A stretch of 13,660 bases of DNA from UBA11386 sp035286785 (GCA_035286785.1 DATECS010000161.1:1-13660); one strand, 5' to 3'. Positions 1 to 6,723 are shown, numbered from the stretch's first letter. Notes: a model not told the origin generated them from the sequence alone. Translations and numbers: made by a program.

Positions 1-321
1 GCATTCCTTGAGCCCCACCCACACAGGTGCATTGCAGTGGTGCTCGGGGTGCTAATCAACCACGATACCGAAATCCCTATTTTTCCGCAGATTTTTGCGA
101 TTCTGGCAGCCAAAAAATGTGGGTAAAGACAAGGTCGCGACACGGCCTACGTGTACTGCCCCCACCGGGCGCAAAAGGAAACCCGGCTCGCAAGCAAGGA
201 TATGCCACGGGGCAATCCTTGTTTGCGAGCCGGGTTGATGCGCGTTTCTCAATCCCAACGATCCGCGTGCCGAACGTGTACTGGCGAACGGTCGTCCATA
301 ATGGACGGCCGACGCGACGGA
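1..321. other. Non-coding stretch at the left edge, with one strong hairpin
   Basis: No convincing gene is seen in this stretch. The open frames that cross it have no recognisable domain and overlap one another in several frames. The left half (about 60-130) is more AT-rich than the rest. The clear structure is the hairpin at 180-236, listed separately. A small odd palindrome (CGTCCAT, A, ATGGACG) lies at 293-307, just beyond the lipoprotein stop codon side. The stretch is the downstream side of the DUF1559-lipoprotein pair. Confidence 0.6.
180..236. repeat. Long hairpin (22-bp arms), repeat or terminator-like
   Basis: The arm at 180-201 (starts AACCCGGCTCGCAA) and the arm at 215-236 (ends TTGCGAGCCGGGTT) are reverse complements over 22 bases with a single difference, which is a G-U wobble in RNA. 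The inner segment can pair further: TGCC (203-206) with GGCA (211-214) around an ACGG loop. It lies about 85 bases past the stop codon of the lipoprotein gene, so it could end or stabilise that transcript. No T-run follows on either strand, so an ordinary intrinsic terminator is not certain. A dispersed genomic repeat is equally possible. Confidence 0.7.
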
Positions 322-531
322 TCACGGGGTATCGCCGCCGGGTTGGTTCGCCGGCGCGGCGGGCGTGGTGGCGGGCACCAGCGATGCGCCGCCGCCACTC
401 GGGGACAATCCTCCCGGCGGCGGAGGCGGAATCTTGTCGGGCGCGGTGACTTTGGCGCCGCCGCCGCTGTCGCAGCCGATCGCCATGCCCAGCAACAACG
501 TACTCAACGCGACCATTCCTCGTTTGAACAT
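322..531 (-). CDS. Small proline-rich lipoprotein
   Basis: This is a 69-residue protein. Its N-terminus is a basic start (MFKRG), a short hydrophobic segment, and a lipobox-like AIGC with the acceptor Cys at residue 20. The residue at -3 is Ala rather than the usual Leu, so the lipobox is slightly weak. The remainder is low-complexity and rich in Gly, Pro and Ala, with no catalytic motif. It lies 60 bases downstream of the DUF1559 gene on the same strand and is probably co-transcribed with it. Small lipoproteins of this type commonly follow DUF1559 genes in planctomycetes; their function is unknown. It is probably exported and membrane-anchored. A GAGG sits about 12 bases before the ATG, too far for a strong ribosome site. 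Confidence 0.7.
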   Translation of the reverse strand: MFKRGMVALSTLLLGMAIGCDSGGGAKVTAPDKIPPPPPGGLSPSGGGASLVPATTPAAPANQPGGDTP

Positions 532-591
532 CTTTTCACATCCTCATGGTTAGAAGGTTCAACCGTTTCAAAAAAGTCTTTCTATCCCGGG

Positions 592-1665
592 CTACTCAAT
601 GTCCGCTTCTCGGCCCTCGGCGATACCCGTCAGATAGACGAAGGTCTTCTTGTCGATCGTCTTGATATTGACCGAGGTGACGGAGCAATCCGCCTTGGCG
701 AACAGGCATGTTTCGCCGTGATCGCTGCTGAACTGGAGGAATTCGTCAATACCCGCCTTGGCCGGCACCAATAGATCGAGGAAGTGGTAATAAGAGGGCA
801 TCTGGCCGCAACCCATATAACCCCAAGGATCTTCCTTGATGGTGGTTGTCACCGAGGGATCGACACCCACGCCGGTGCTCTCGCCGAACATGAGCGTCTG
901 GCTGGTGCCGTCGCGGATGTCGCGATTGGTCGTCTTCGAACGGCTGTAGAAAACGCCCCGGAGCGAGTCGATGGGCACTAAAACCTGTGCAACGGTGATT
1001 GTTTGGCCAGTTTTTCCCAAAAGACCGGCAACGCCCAGGTAGCTGGTGCGTCCAAGGTCTTTGTTGGGAGTGGACAGCTTCCATGTCCAGACGGTACCCA
1101 TGTCAATGGTGATGCAAATATTGACGTCGGAGCCGCGACGTTGGGGAGAACTGGGGCACGTCAGCACGGCCAACTGGTTAAAGGCTTCCTTCCACGCGGT
1201 ACCCACCGGAGGCGAGGTCGAATTGTGTAGTGGGTTGGCCCATGATACGCCCGGCTTGTCGACGTCGACCAGGCTGACGTATTGACCCGAGTAGTTACCA
1301 AGAGCCGTGTTATTCTGACCGGTCGCCGTGTTGCCAGAAGCCGAATTGGCGATACGCTCGTAGGATTCCCTCATTTCGAGATAGGGCAAAATGAAGGTGA
1401 AGACGCTCGATAATTGGTATTCAACATCGCCCGGCTGGCCCGTCGGGTTCGCAAGTACCCCCGGCGGAAATCGGCGGAAGGCGCTTTCGAAGTTCTGAGC
1501 GCCCAACGCGATGTTTTTAAGGTTGTTGGTGCATTGCGCTCGCCGGGCGGCTTCGCGGGCCGCTTGGACCGCCGGCAACAACAGGGCGATGAGAACCCCG
1601 ATGATCGCAATCACCACCAACAGTTCAACCAACGTGAAGCCCGCTTTCCGACACGATCTTTTCAC
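592..1665 (-). CDS. DUF1559 prepilin-like protein with degenerate H-X9-DG motif
   Basis: This is a 357-residue protein. The N-terminus is a type IV prepilin-like signal: a basic leader MKRSCRKAG, a cleavage site after Gly9, Phe10 at +1 and Glu14 at +5. A hydrophobic helix (VELLVVIAIIGVLIALLLPA) and the AVQAAREAARR segment typical of DUF1559 follow. The middle contains the family's DIRDGTSQTLMFGE motif. The C-terminal H-X9-DG signature is altered: His316 is followed by nine residues and then Asp326-Cys327 instead of Asp-Gly. The start is GTG at 1665, chosen because GAGGAG lies six to seven bases upstream. DUF1559 proteins are greatly expanded in planctomycetes and are thought to be envelope or pseudopilin-like, but their function is not established. 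It probably forms a transcription unit with the lipoprotein gene downstream. Confidence 0.92.
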   Translation of the reverse strand: MKRSCRKAGFTLVELLVVIAIIGVLIALLLPAVQAAREAARRAQCTNNLKNIALGAQNFESAFRRFPPGVLANPTGQPGDVEYQLSSVFTFILPYLEMRESYERIANSASGNTATGQNNTALGNYSGQYVSLVDVDKPGVSWANPLHNSTSPPVGTAWKEAFNQLAVLTCPSSPQRRGSDVNICITIDMGTVWTWKLSTPNKDLGRTSYLGVAGLLGKTGQTITVAQVLVPIDSLRGVFYSRSKTTNRDIRDGTSQTLMFGESTGVGVDPSVTTTIKEDPWGYMGCGQMPSYYHFLDLLVPAKAGIDEFLQFSSDHGETCLFAKADCSVTSVNIKTIDKKTFVYLTGIAEGREADIE

Positions 1666-1758
1666 GGCGTTCTCCTCTTCGAATAAGAAGGAAATAAAGC
1701 CTACGTGGAAAGGCGCCCCTTCCAGGGAGCCTGCGCTCTCCTTATTGTTGCAACTTGG

Positions 1759-2982
1759 CTAGGATTGTGTCAAGCGTTTTGCGGGCAAGAACGAGCCCAG
1801 CACCCGCTGGAACAGCCCCAGGGCATAGGCAATGGCCATGCCGTAGTTGGTCACCGGCACGCCCGCCTCGCGGCATCGCAACAGCCGCGAAAGCATTTCC
1901 CGGCGGTTGAACATGCACGCCCCGCAGTGGATCACCAGCCGGTAGTCGGCCAGATCGTCAGGGAAGCCAATCCCCCCAATTGTGGTAAAATATAGCTCGC
2001 CTCCGACGTGCTGCCGCAGCCAACGGGGAATCTTTTCGCGGCCGATGTCGCCCTGGATGGGGTGATGGGTGCAGGCTTCGGCCACCAGCACCCGATCGCC
2101 CGGGCGGAGCCGCTCGATGGCCCGGGCGCCTTCGACCAGTTGGCCAAAATCGCCCTTCCGCCGCGCGAAGAGGATCGAGAACGACGTGAGCGGCACGTCC
2201 GGCGGCGTGTCGGCGGCCACCTCGGCCAGGGCCTGCGAGTCGGTCACCACCAGGGCCGGCGGCCGAGTCAAACGGGCCAGCGCCGCGCGGAGTTCGCGGG
2301 CCTGGACGACCATCGACATCGACCCCGCGTCAAGCAGATCGCGGATGCTTTGCACCTGCGGCAGGATGATCCGCCCCTTGGGCGCCTCGAAGTCGATCGG
2401 CACGACCAGCACGGCCAACTCGCCCGGCGGAACCAGGTCGGAAAGAATGGGCGGCGGGTTAAGAAATTCGTCAGGCACGGCGCGGATGAGTGCCTCTCGC
2501 AATTCCAACATGCCCTCGCCGCGCGAAGCAACCGTTTTGATCCAAGGCGTGCCGCGGCGGTCGAGCCCGGCGAGCAAGGCCGCGTCGGGCTCGGTCAGAT
2601 CGGACTTGTTCAACGCGACGATCGTGGGAATCTTGCGTCCGGCGAATTCGGCTACGAGCGACTCCTCGAACGGCCCCCAGACGCCCGACTCGGCCACCAG
2701 CACGGCGACGTCCGTGCGGTCGAACACGGCCCGGGCCTTCGCCACGCGCCGTCCGCCCAGCGCGCCGGCGTCATCAATTCCCGCCGTGTCCAAAAACAGC
2801 ACCGGCCCAATCGGGAGCATCTCCATCGGTTTCTCGACCGTATCGGTCGTGGTGCCGGCCACGGGCGAAACAATGGCGACGTCCTGTCGCGTCAAAGCAT
2901 TGAGCAACGACGACTTGCCCGCGTTGCGCCGGCCAAACAGGCCGATGTGGAGACGAAAACCTTTGGGGGTGGATTGTGGCAT
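1759..2982 (-). CDS. hydF: [FeFe] hydrogenase maturation GTPase HydF
   Basis: HydF is the scaffold and carrier on which the 2Fe subcluster precursor is assembled by HydE and HydG and then passed to apo-HydA in the cytoplasm. The protein has 407 residues from the ATG at 2982, a normal length. An Era/TrmE-like GTPase domain fills the first 170 residues: P-loop GRRNAGKS (about 17-24), DTAG (65-68) and NKSD (125-128). A dimerisation region follows, then the cluster-binding domain with the C-x-H ... HCxxC signature: Cys304, His306, His352, Cys353 and Cys356. A TTG at 3000 would add six residues but lies inside a repeat arm, so the ATG is preferred. No good ribosome site is visible. It is the last gene of the hydE-hydG-gxxexxy-hydF series; a repeat element ends 16 bases before the start codon. 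Confidence 0.95.
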   Translation of the reverse strand: MPQSTPKGFRLHIGLFGRRNAGKSSLLNALTRQDVAIVSPVAGTTTDTVEKPMEMLPIGPVLFLDTAGIDDAGALGGRRVAKARAVFDRTDVAVLVAESGVWGPFEESLVAEFAGRKIPTIVALNKSDLTEPDAALLAGLDRRGTPWIKTVASRGEGMLELREALIRAVPDEFLNPPPILSDLVPPGELAVLVVPIDFEAPKGRIILPQVQSIRDLLDAGSMSMVVQARELRAALARLTRPPALVVTDSQALAEVAADTPPDVPLTSFSILFARRKGDFGQLVEGARAIERLRPGDRVLVAEACTHHPIQGDIGREKIPRWLRQHVGGELYFTTIGGIGFPDDLADYRLVIHCGACMFNRREMLSRLLRCREAGVPVTNYGMAIAYALGLFQRVLGSFLPAKRLTQS

Positions 2983-2998
2983 GGGGAGGCTTTTTTTC

Positions 2999-3167
2999 AA
3001 CCACGAAAGACACGAAATACACGAAAAACGAGAGGAATTGGAGGTTTATTCAGAGAAGAATCGGGATGGATGGATCACGAAGATCTAATGCAATTTACCT
3101 CCATGGGTCACAATCGCTTTGGAGCTTCCATTTTTAACCTTTCGTGTATTTCGTGTCTTTCGTGGTT
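2999..3167. repeat. 169-bp inverted-repeat element with perfect 28-bp arms
   Basis: The arm at 2999-3026 begins AACCACGAAAGACACGAAAT and the arm at 3140-3167 ends ATTTCGTGTCTTTCGTGGTT. They are exact reverse complements over 28 bases. Each arm is itself built from near-repeats of CACGAAA. The 113-base interior is AT-rich and has no gene. On the transcribed minus strand the element begins 12 bases after the GxxExxY stop codon and ends 16 bases before the hydF start, so it fills the whole gap. The arms are followed by GGTTCCC on the right, as in the sister element at 3572-3743. Confidence 0.9.
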
Positions 3168-3179
3168 CCCGTCGGCGGA

Positions 3180-3554
3180 TCATCGGACGATGCGTTCGTA
3201 TTGGAGTTGGGGGTAGTGGCCGAAGTTGACGAGCAAGCCGAGTTTCAAGCCGGTTGCTTTCAGATAGTTGTGCAACTGGGCGCGATGGACGTCAGTCAAT
3301 TCGGCAACCGCCTTGATTTCCACGATGATGATGCCCATGCAGACGAAGTCGGGAATATACGTCTGGATGAGTTTTTCGCCTTTGTAATTTAGGGCAAGAG
3401 GAATCTGCGATTGGAAGAGGATGTCTCGTAGCCGAAACTCGATCGTGAGACACTCGTGATACACCGGTTCGAGAAAACCAGGGCCCTTCTCTTTGTACAC
3501 CTCAAAGCACGCGCCCATGATGGCGTAGCTTTCGTCTTTGAAAATAATGCTCAT
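3180..3554 (-). CDS. GxxExxY protein (PDDEXK-like nuclease fold)
   Basis: This is a 124-residue protein, complete by family length. The name-giving motif is present as GFLEPVY (Gly26, Glu29, Tyr32) inside EKGPGFLEPVYHECL. The C-terminal half carries a PDDEXK-type core: Asp69 in YIPDF, then Glu79-Ile80-Lys81 in VEIKA, then QLHNY (Gln93 to Tyr97). These are the residues expected of a metal-dependent nuclease fold (family PF13366, TIGR04256). No biochemical function is established for the family. It is unrelated to hydrogenase maturation but lies in the same orientation between hydG and hydF, with repeat elements filling both gaps (12 bases from its stop, 17 bases from its start). A link between the gene and these repeats is inference. 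Confidence 0.88.
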   Translation of the reverse strand: MSIIFKDESYAIMGACFEVYKEKGPGFLEPVYHECLTIEFRLRDILFQSQIPLALNYKGEKLIQTYIPDFVCMGIIIVEIKAVAELTDVHRAQLHNYLKATGLKLGLLVNFGHYPQLQYERIVR

Positions 3555-3571
3555 CGGCTGACCCTTTTTCT

Positions 3572-3743
3572 AACCACGAAAGACACAAAAAACACGAAAG
3601 AAGAAACTCATATTATCCATCGGCATGGCAATCTGTTATCACCTGGAGAAGCCGATGCGCAATTCATTTGTCCAACAACGACAATTCCCCCTCTTCCTTC
3701 CTTTTCTCCTCCTTTTTTCGTGTATTTCGTGTATTTCGTGGTT
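3572..3743. repeat. 172-bp inverted-repeat element, sister of the one at 2999-3167
   Basis: The arms are 3572-3599 and 3716-3743. Compared with the consensus of the other element, the left arm has 26 of 28 matches and the right arm 27 of 28. The arms enclose 116 bases that show no clear similarity to the interior of the sister element. Read on the minus strand, the element starts 20 bases after the hydG stop and ends 17 bases before the GxxExxY start, nearly the same placement as the sister element relative to hydF. Both left arms are preceded by a T-run and both right arms are followed by CCC. Confidence 0.88.
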
Positions 3744-3763
3744 CCCTGTCCTTTGTGGTGGAA

Positions 3764-5179
3764 TCAGAAGTAAAGATCACGTTGCCCCGTGGTTTGGATG
3801 CGGGTGAGCCGGTCGAGCAGGTCGCGTTTGCGTGGGCCGTCGGGGAATCGGGCGGCCGTCTGTTCGATCGTCCGCAGGCCCGCGGCGCGCGTCGCCGGCG
3901 AGGCGTAGTCGATCAGGTATTCGGCCAGCGTCGCCAGCGCGTTGGGCGTGCAGAGATTTTGAATAAAACCCGGCACGGCGAATTCCATGAAGTGCTCGCC
4001 CGTGCGGCCCAGGCGGTAACAGGCCGTGCAAAAGCTCGGCAGATAGCCGTCGGCAAGCAGTTGGGCGACCACTTCGTCCAACGGCCGCAGATCGCCCAAC
4101 TCGAACTGTTCCCGTTCGAGATGCTGTACGGCGTCGGGCTCGGTGTAGCCGCCCAGCTCGATCCGGCTGCCCGCGTCGATCTGCGAGACGCCCAGCCGCA
4201 GCACTTCGCGGCGGACGGCGGCCGGTTCGCGGGCCGTGAGGATCAGGCCCGTGTAGGGCACGGCCAGCCGCAGAACGGCCACCAGCCGCTTGAAGTCGGC
4301 GTCGCTCACCGGGCACGGCGGGTCGAACTGAACGCCGAACGCCCGGCGTACCCGCGGAAAGCTGATCGTGTGGGGCCCGACGCCGTAGTGGTCACGCAGA
4401 TGATTGGCATGGGCCACCAGTCCAAGCGTCTCGAATCGCCAGTCGTACAACCCGAACAACGCGCCGATGCCCACGTCGTCGCAGCCGGCCTCGATGGCCC
4501 GGGCCGGCCCGTCGAGCCGCCAGTGATAGTCGCTCTTCCGCGTGCCGGCCGGATGGACCTTGGCATAGGTGTCGTGGTGATACGTTTCCTGAAAAATCTG
4601 GTAGGTGCCGATGCCGGCCGCCTTGACCTCGGCGAACCCGGCGCGGTCGAAGGGAGCCGCGTTGAGATTCACCCGGCGAATCGCCCCGCGGCCCGATCGG
4701 ACCTCGTAAACCCGGCGGACGCAATCGGCGATGAACGGGGCGTCGTAGCGCGGGTGCTCGCCGAAGACAAGGATGCACCGTTTATGGCCTTGGTTTTCGA
4801 CCGCCTCGACCTGTTCGACGAGCGTGTCCGCGTCGAGTGTCCGCCGCACGACCTCGCAATTCGAGCGGCGAAAAGCACAGTAAAGGCAGTCATTCGTGCA
4901 ATCGCTGCCGACGTACAGCGGCGCGAACAGGACGATGCGATTGCCGTAAACCTCGCGTTTCAGATGGCCGGCCGCGTCGAGAATGGCCTCTCGCTCGGGC
5001 CCCTCGGCGCACAAGAGAACGGCCGTTTCCTCGATCGAAAGCGGCGCCTTTGCCATGCTCTTGGCCAGCACGGCGCGGACTTCCGCCGCGTCGGGCCGCC
5101 GAGCCAAGAGCGTCTCCATGCGGGCTTCGTCGATGAAGTCCCGGGCGCCGGCACTGAGTTTGCCTAGGGATGTTTGCAT
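3764..5179 (-). CDS. hydG: [FeFe] hydrogenase maturation radical SAM tyrosine lyase HydG
   Basis: HydG cleaves tyrosine with S-adenosylmethionine chemistry to give the CO and cyanide ligands of the H-cluster, delivered as an iron complex; p-cresol is the by-product. The protein has 471 residues from the ATG at 5179. The radical SAM cluster motif CTNDCLYC gives Cys94, Cys98 and Cys101 (CX3CX2C). The C-terminal auxiliary cluster motif is CX2CX22C: Cys384, Cys387 and Cys410. Both motifs sit within two residues of their positions in characterised HydG proteins, so the enzyme should be fully functional. The frame stays open 70 codons further upstream, but that stretch is compositionally unlike HydG and runs into a repeat. 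No Shine-Dalgarno site is seen. It lies downstream of hydE, separated by about 250 bases of repeat. Confidence 0.96.
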   Translation of the reverse strand: MQTSLGKLSAGARDFIDEARMETLLARRPDAAEVRAVLAKSMAKAPLSIEETAVLLCAEGPEREAILDAAGHLKREVYGNRIVLFAPLYVGSDCTNDCLYCAFRRSNCEVVRRTLDADTLVEQVEAVENQGHKRCILVFGEHPRYDAPFIADCVRRVYEVRSGRGAIRRVNLNAAPFDRAGFAEVKAAGIGTYQIFQETYHHDTYAKVHPAGTRKSDYHWRLDGPARAIEAGCDDVGIGALFGLYDWRFETLGLVAHANHLRDHYGVGPHTISFPRVRRAFGVQFDPPCPVSDADFKRLVAVLRLAVPYTGLILTAREPAAVRREVLRLGVSQIDAGSRIELGGYTEPDAVQHLEREQFELGDLRPLDEVVAQLLADGYLPSFCTACYRLGRTGEHFMEFAVPGFIQNLCTPNALATLAEYLIDYASPATRAAGLRTIEQTAARFPDGPRKRDLLDRLTRIQTTGQRDLYF

Positions 5180-5253
5180 AGGGAATGATTGTAGAACGTA
5201 ACACGGGTCTCGGACAGTGCCTAAATGGTGGGTGAAGGTCGGATAGTCCACGC

Positions 5254-5434
5254 GTAGGGTGGGGCGGGAACCGACGTTGGACGATGCCCCTACGTATTGG
5301 CATGTTCGGTTCCCGCCCCACCATGTCGGTTCGGACGGCATGGTGGGGCGAGAACGGCGCACAACATTGACTGGTCTTGAACGATCCAATCAACGGCAGC
5401 GGTTCTTGGTCGTTCAACGCTCGCCCCACCCTAC
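5254..5434. repeat. Double inverted-repeat element of the GTAGGGTGGGGCG type
   Basis: Four copies of a core resembling GGTGGGGCGRGAAC alternate in orientation. The first pair, 5258-5274 and 5306-5322, is a perfect 17-bp inverted repeat with a 31-base loop. The second pair is 5342-5352 with 5420-5430, nested around an 8-bp pair TTGAACGA (5377-5384) and TCGTTCAA (5410-5417). The outer ends are GTAGGGTGGGGCG (from 5254) and CGCCCCACCCTAC (to 5434). The right end overlaps the last codon and stop codon of hydE. The element fills most of the hydE-hydG gap and looks like a dispersed chromosomal repeat; there is no coding content. Confidence 0.8.
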
Positions 5435-6468
5435 ATTCTGCGGGAATCGCCTCGGCCGCGGCCGACGCGGCGGCCGAGGGATTCAATTTGCGCACGGAGC
5501 CGCGCCGCGCAAACTTCCGGCGAGTCCTGGGGCGCGCCGCGGCCGGGATAAATTTCGTAAAGACGTCGATAGGCCGGGGGCGTCAGGTCGGGCATGATGA
5601 CATTGGCTCCTCGCATCAGGGCCAGTCCCCGCCCCTCCTCGCCGACGGCCACCGCCAAGGCCGTCGTGGCTGGAATGTTCGCCCCAGGACATGCCAGCCT
5701 CGCAAGAGCCACAACTTTGTGCGTCATCAGATCGGTGGCGGGAACTTGCCGACCGTCGGCCAACGACGGCCCCCATTCCGGCCGGGCAAGCGGCGTGTCA
5801 GGATGCGGCAGGTAGGGACCGACGCCGATCATGTCGAGATCCAGATCGCGAAATAATTCAACGTCTCGGGCCAAGTCATCATAGGTCTGGCCCGGAATGC
5901 CGATCATCACGCCGCTGCCCACCTCGTAACCCAATCCACGGAGTAAACGAAGCAGGGCAATCCGATCGGGCGAACCGCCTTCGCGCAACGGATGAATGCG
6001 TTCATAGAGACAACGATTGGACGTCTCGAACTTCAGCAGATAGCGATCCGCGCCGGCCGTGCGCCACGCGGCCAGTTCGTCCGGTCTCCGCTCGCCCAGA
6101 CTGAGCGTGACGGCCAGCGGTGTTTCGCGTTTGACGCGACGGATCAGGTCCGCCATCCACGAGCCGGTAATGCTCGGATCCTCGCCGCTTTGAAGAACCA
6201 GGGCGCCATAGCCCAGCGCGGCGGCCTGTCGCGCGCAATCCAGAATCTCGCGCTCGGTCATGCGATACCGATCGAGACTTTGCCGCTCCGCGCGAAGCCC
6301 GCAGTACGTACATAAGCGAGCGCAATGGTTCGAGATCTCGACCAGCCCGCGAAGATGGACCTCGTCGCCGACGGACACCCGGCGGATCTCGTCGGCCTCG
6401 CGCCACAATCGGTCGAGCCGCGCGGGATCGTTTTCGCGGAGCCAGGCGAGGATTTCAACGTGAGTCAT
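5431..6468 (-). CDS. hydE: [FeFe] hydrogenase maturation radical SAM protein HydE
   Basis: HydE is the radical SAM enzyme that acts on the HydG-derived iron-cysteine complex during assembly of the 2Fe subcluster and its dithiolate bridge. The protein has 345 residues from the ATG at 6468, matching characterised HydE lengths. The cluster motif CARLCTYC gives Cys49, Cys53 and Cys56 (CX3CX2C). Other family landmarks are QSGED, TLSLGER, MIGIPGQT and the C-terminal ANVIMPDLTPPAYRRLYEIYPG. The second cluster site (CX7CX2C) seen in some HydE proteins is absent; only one Cys occurs in that segment, and that cluster is known not to be conserved. The stop codon (TAG at 5433-5431) lies inside a repeat, so the last residues may differ from the ancestral C-terminus. 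It is the first gene of the maturation cluster; a repeat begins nine bases upstream of its start. Confidence 0.95.
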   Translation of the reverse strand: MTHVEILAWLRENDPARLDRLWREADEIRRVSVGDEVHLRGLVEISNHCARLCTYCGLRAERQSLDRYRMTEREILDCARQAAALGYGALVLQSGEDPSITGSWMADLIRRVKRETPLAVTLSLGERRPDELAAWRTAGADRYLLKFETSNRCLYERIHPLREGGSPDRIALLRLLRGLGYEVGSGVMIGIPGQTYDDLARDVELFRDLDLDMIGVGPYLPHPDTPLARPEWGPSLADGRQVPATDLMTHKVVALARLACPGANIPATTALAVAVGEEGRGLALMRGANVIMPDLTPPAYRRLYEIYPGRGAPQDSPEVCAARLRAQIESLGRRVGRGRGDSRRM

Positions 6469-6477
6469 GAGCAAGGA

Positions 6478-6583
6478 CGAGCAGCCTGTTGAAAAAGGGG
6501 GACTGGCTCCGAACTGACCGTGCGAACACCGCGAAAAACGATTGCCGTGAGGTGCCTGTCCCCCTTTTTCAACAGGCTGCTCG
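6478..6583. repeat. 106-bp element with perfect 26-bp terminal inverted repeats (MITE- or REP-like)
   Basis: The arm at 6478-6503 (starts CGAGCAGCCTGTTGAAAAAG) and the arm at 6558-6583 are exact reverse complements over 26 bases. Pairing continues inward with mismatches (TGGCTCC against GGTGCCT). The 54-base interior is non-coding. The ends resemble the terminal repeats of some insertion sequences and REP-type elements, but I cannot name the family from memory. It lies nine bases upstream of the hydE start codon, so it belongs to the hydE 5' leader if transcription starts further out. Confidence 0.88.
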
Positions 6584-6723
6584 GGAACGAAGCGGGGAAT
6601 TCTCTTTGCCGGGCAGGCAATCGGATCAATATAACGCAAGCATGCCGGATCACATAAGTGCTTACACGGCATGGAGATGGAACTGGTTTAAGGAGCAAGG
6701 CAAGTGATTTTTCGTTTTTGGGG
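6584..6723. other. Intergenic stretch expected to hold the hydE promoter
   Basis: There is no gene here. The stretch lies between the repeat in front of hydE and the promoter of the divergent operon. Its features are a 7-bp inverted repeat, CATGCCG (6641-6647) and CGGCATG (6667-6673), and a minus-strand TATATT (6633-6628) that could serve as a -10 box. No good -35 box sits at the right distance, so the hydE promoter is not settled. Confidence 0.4.

Larger units (their letters stand above)
2999..3743. mobile_element. Possible cassette: GxxExxY gene enclosed by 28-bp inverted repeats
   Basis: The outermost 28-bp arms (2999-3026 and 3716-3743) are inverted and match at 27 of 28 positions. They enclose a 745-bp unit containing the GxxExxY gene and two more arms of the same family. 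The unit lies exactly between hydF and hydG. I see no convincing target duplication, so mobility is inferred only from this layout and from the gene being foreign to the hydrogenase pathway. The alternative is two independent copies of a short repeat that happen to flank the gene. Confidence 0.35.

Noticed and set aside
27..449. Plus-strand open frame at the left edge
   Set aside because: It crosses the hairpin and runs antisense to the lipoprotein gene; the composition is low-information and there is no domain or start signal.
2983..3000. TTG start at 3000 for hydF, adding six residues
   Set aside because: The TTG lies in the repeat arm and has no ribosome site; the ATG at 2982 gives the normal family N-terminus and length.
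2008..3216. Long plus-strand open frames opposite hydF, some running into the CACGAAA repeat
   Set aside because: They mirror the GC-rich hydF frame, have Arg/Ala/His-rich composition with no domain, and their tails (HERHEIHEK-like) are just the translated repeat.
2999..3743. CRISPR array suggested by repeated 28-mers
   Set aside because: The copies are inverted pairs with spacings of 113-116 bases, not direct repeats with uniform spacers of about 30-40 bases, and there are no cas genes.
3668..5167. 499-codon plus-strand frame opposite hydG
   Set aside because: HydG on the other strand is certain; the opposite frame has no recognisable motif and begins in a repeat arm.
5180..5389. Upstream extension of hydG by 70 codons
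   Set aside because: The extension reads through the inverted-repeat element and has no similarity to HydG; HydG family length and cysteine positions fit the ATG at 5179.
6469..6672. Upstream extension of hydE by 68 codons
   Set aside because: It is encoded by the 106-bp inverted-repeat element and intergenic DNA; the HydE N-terminus matches the ATG at 6468.
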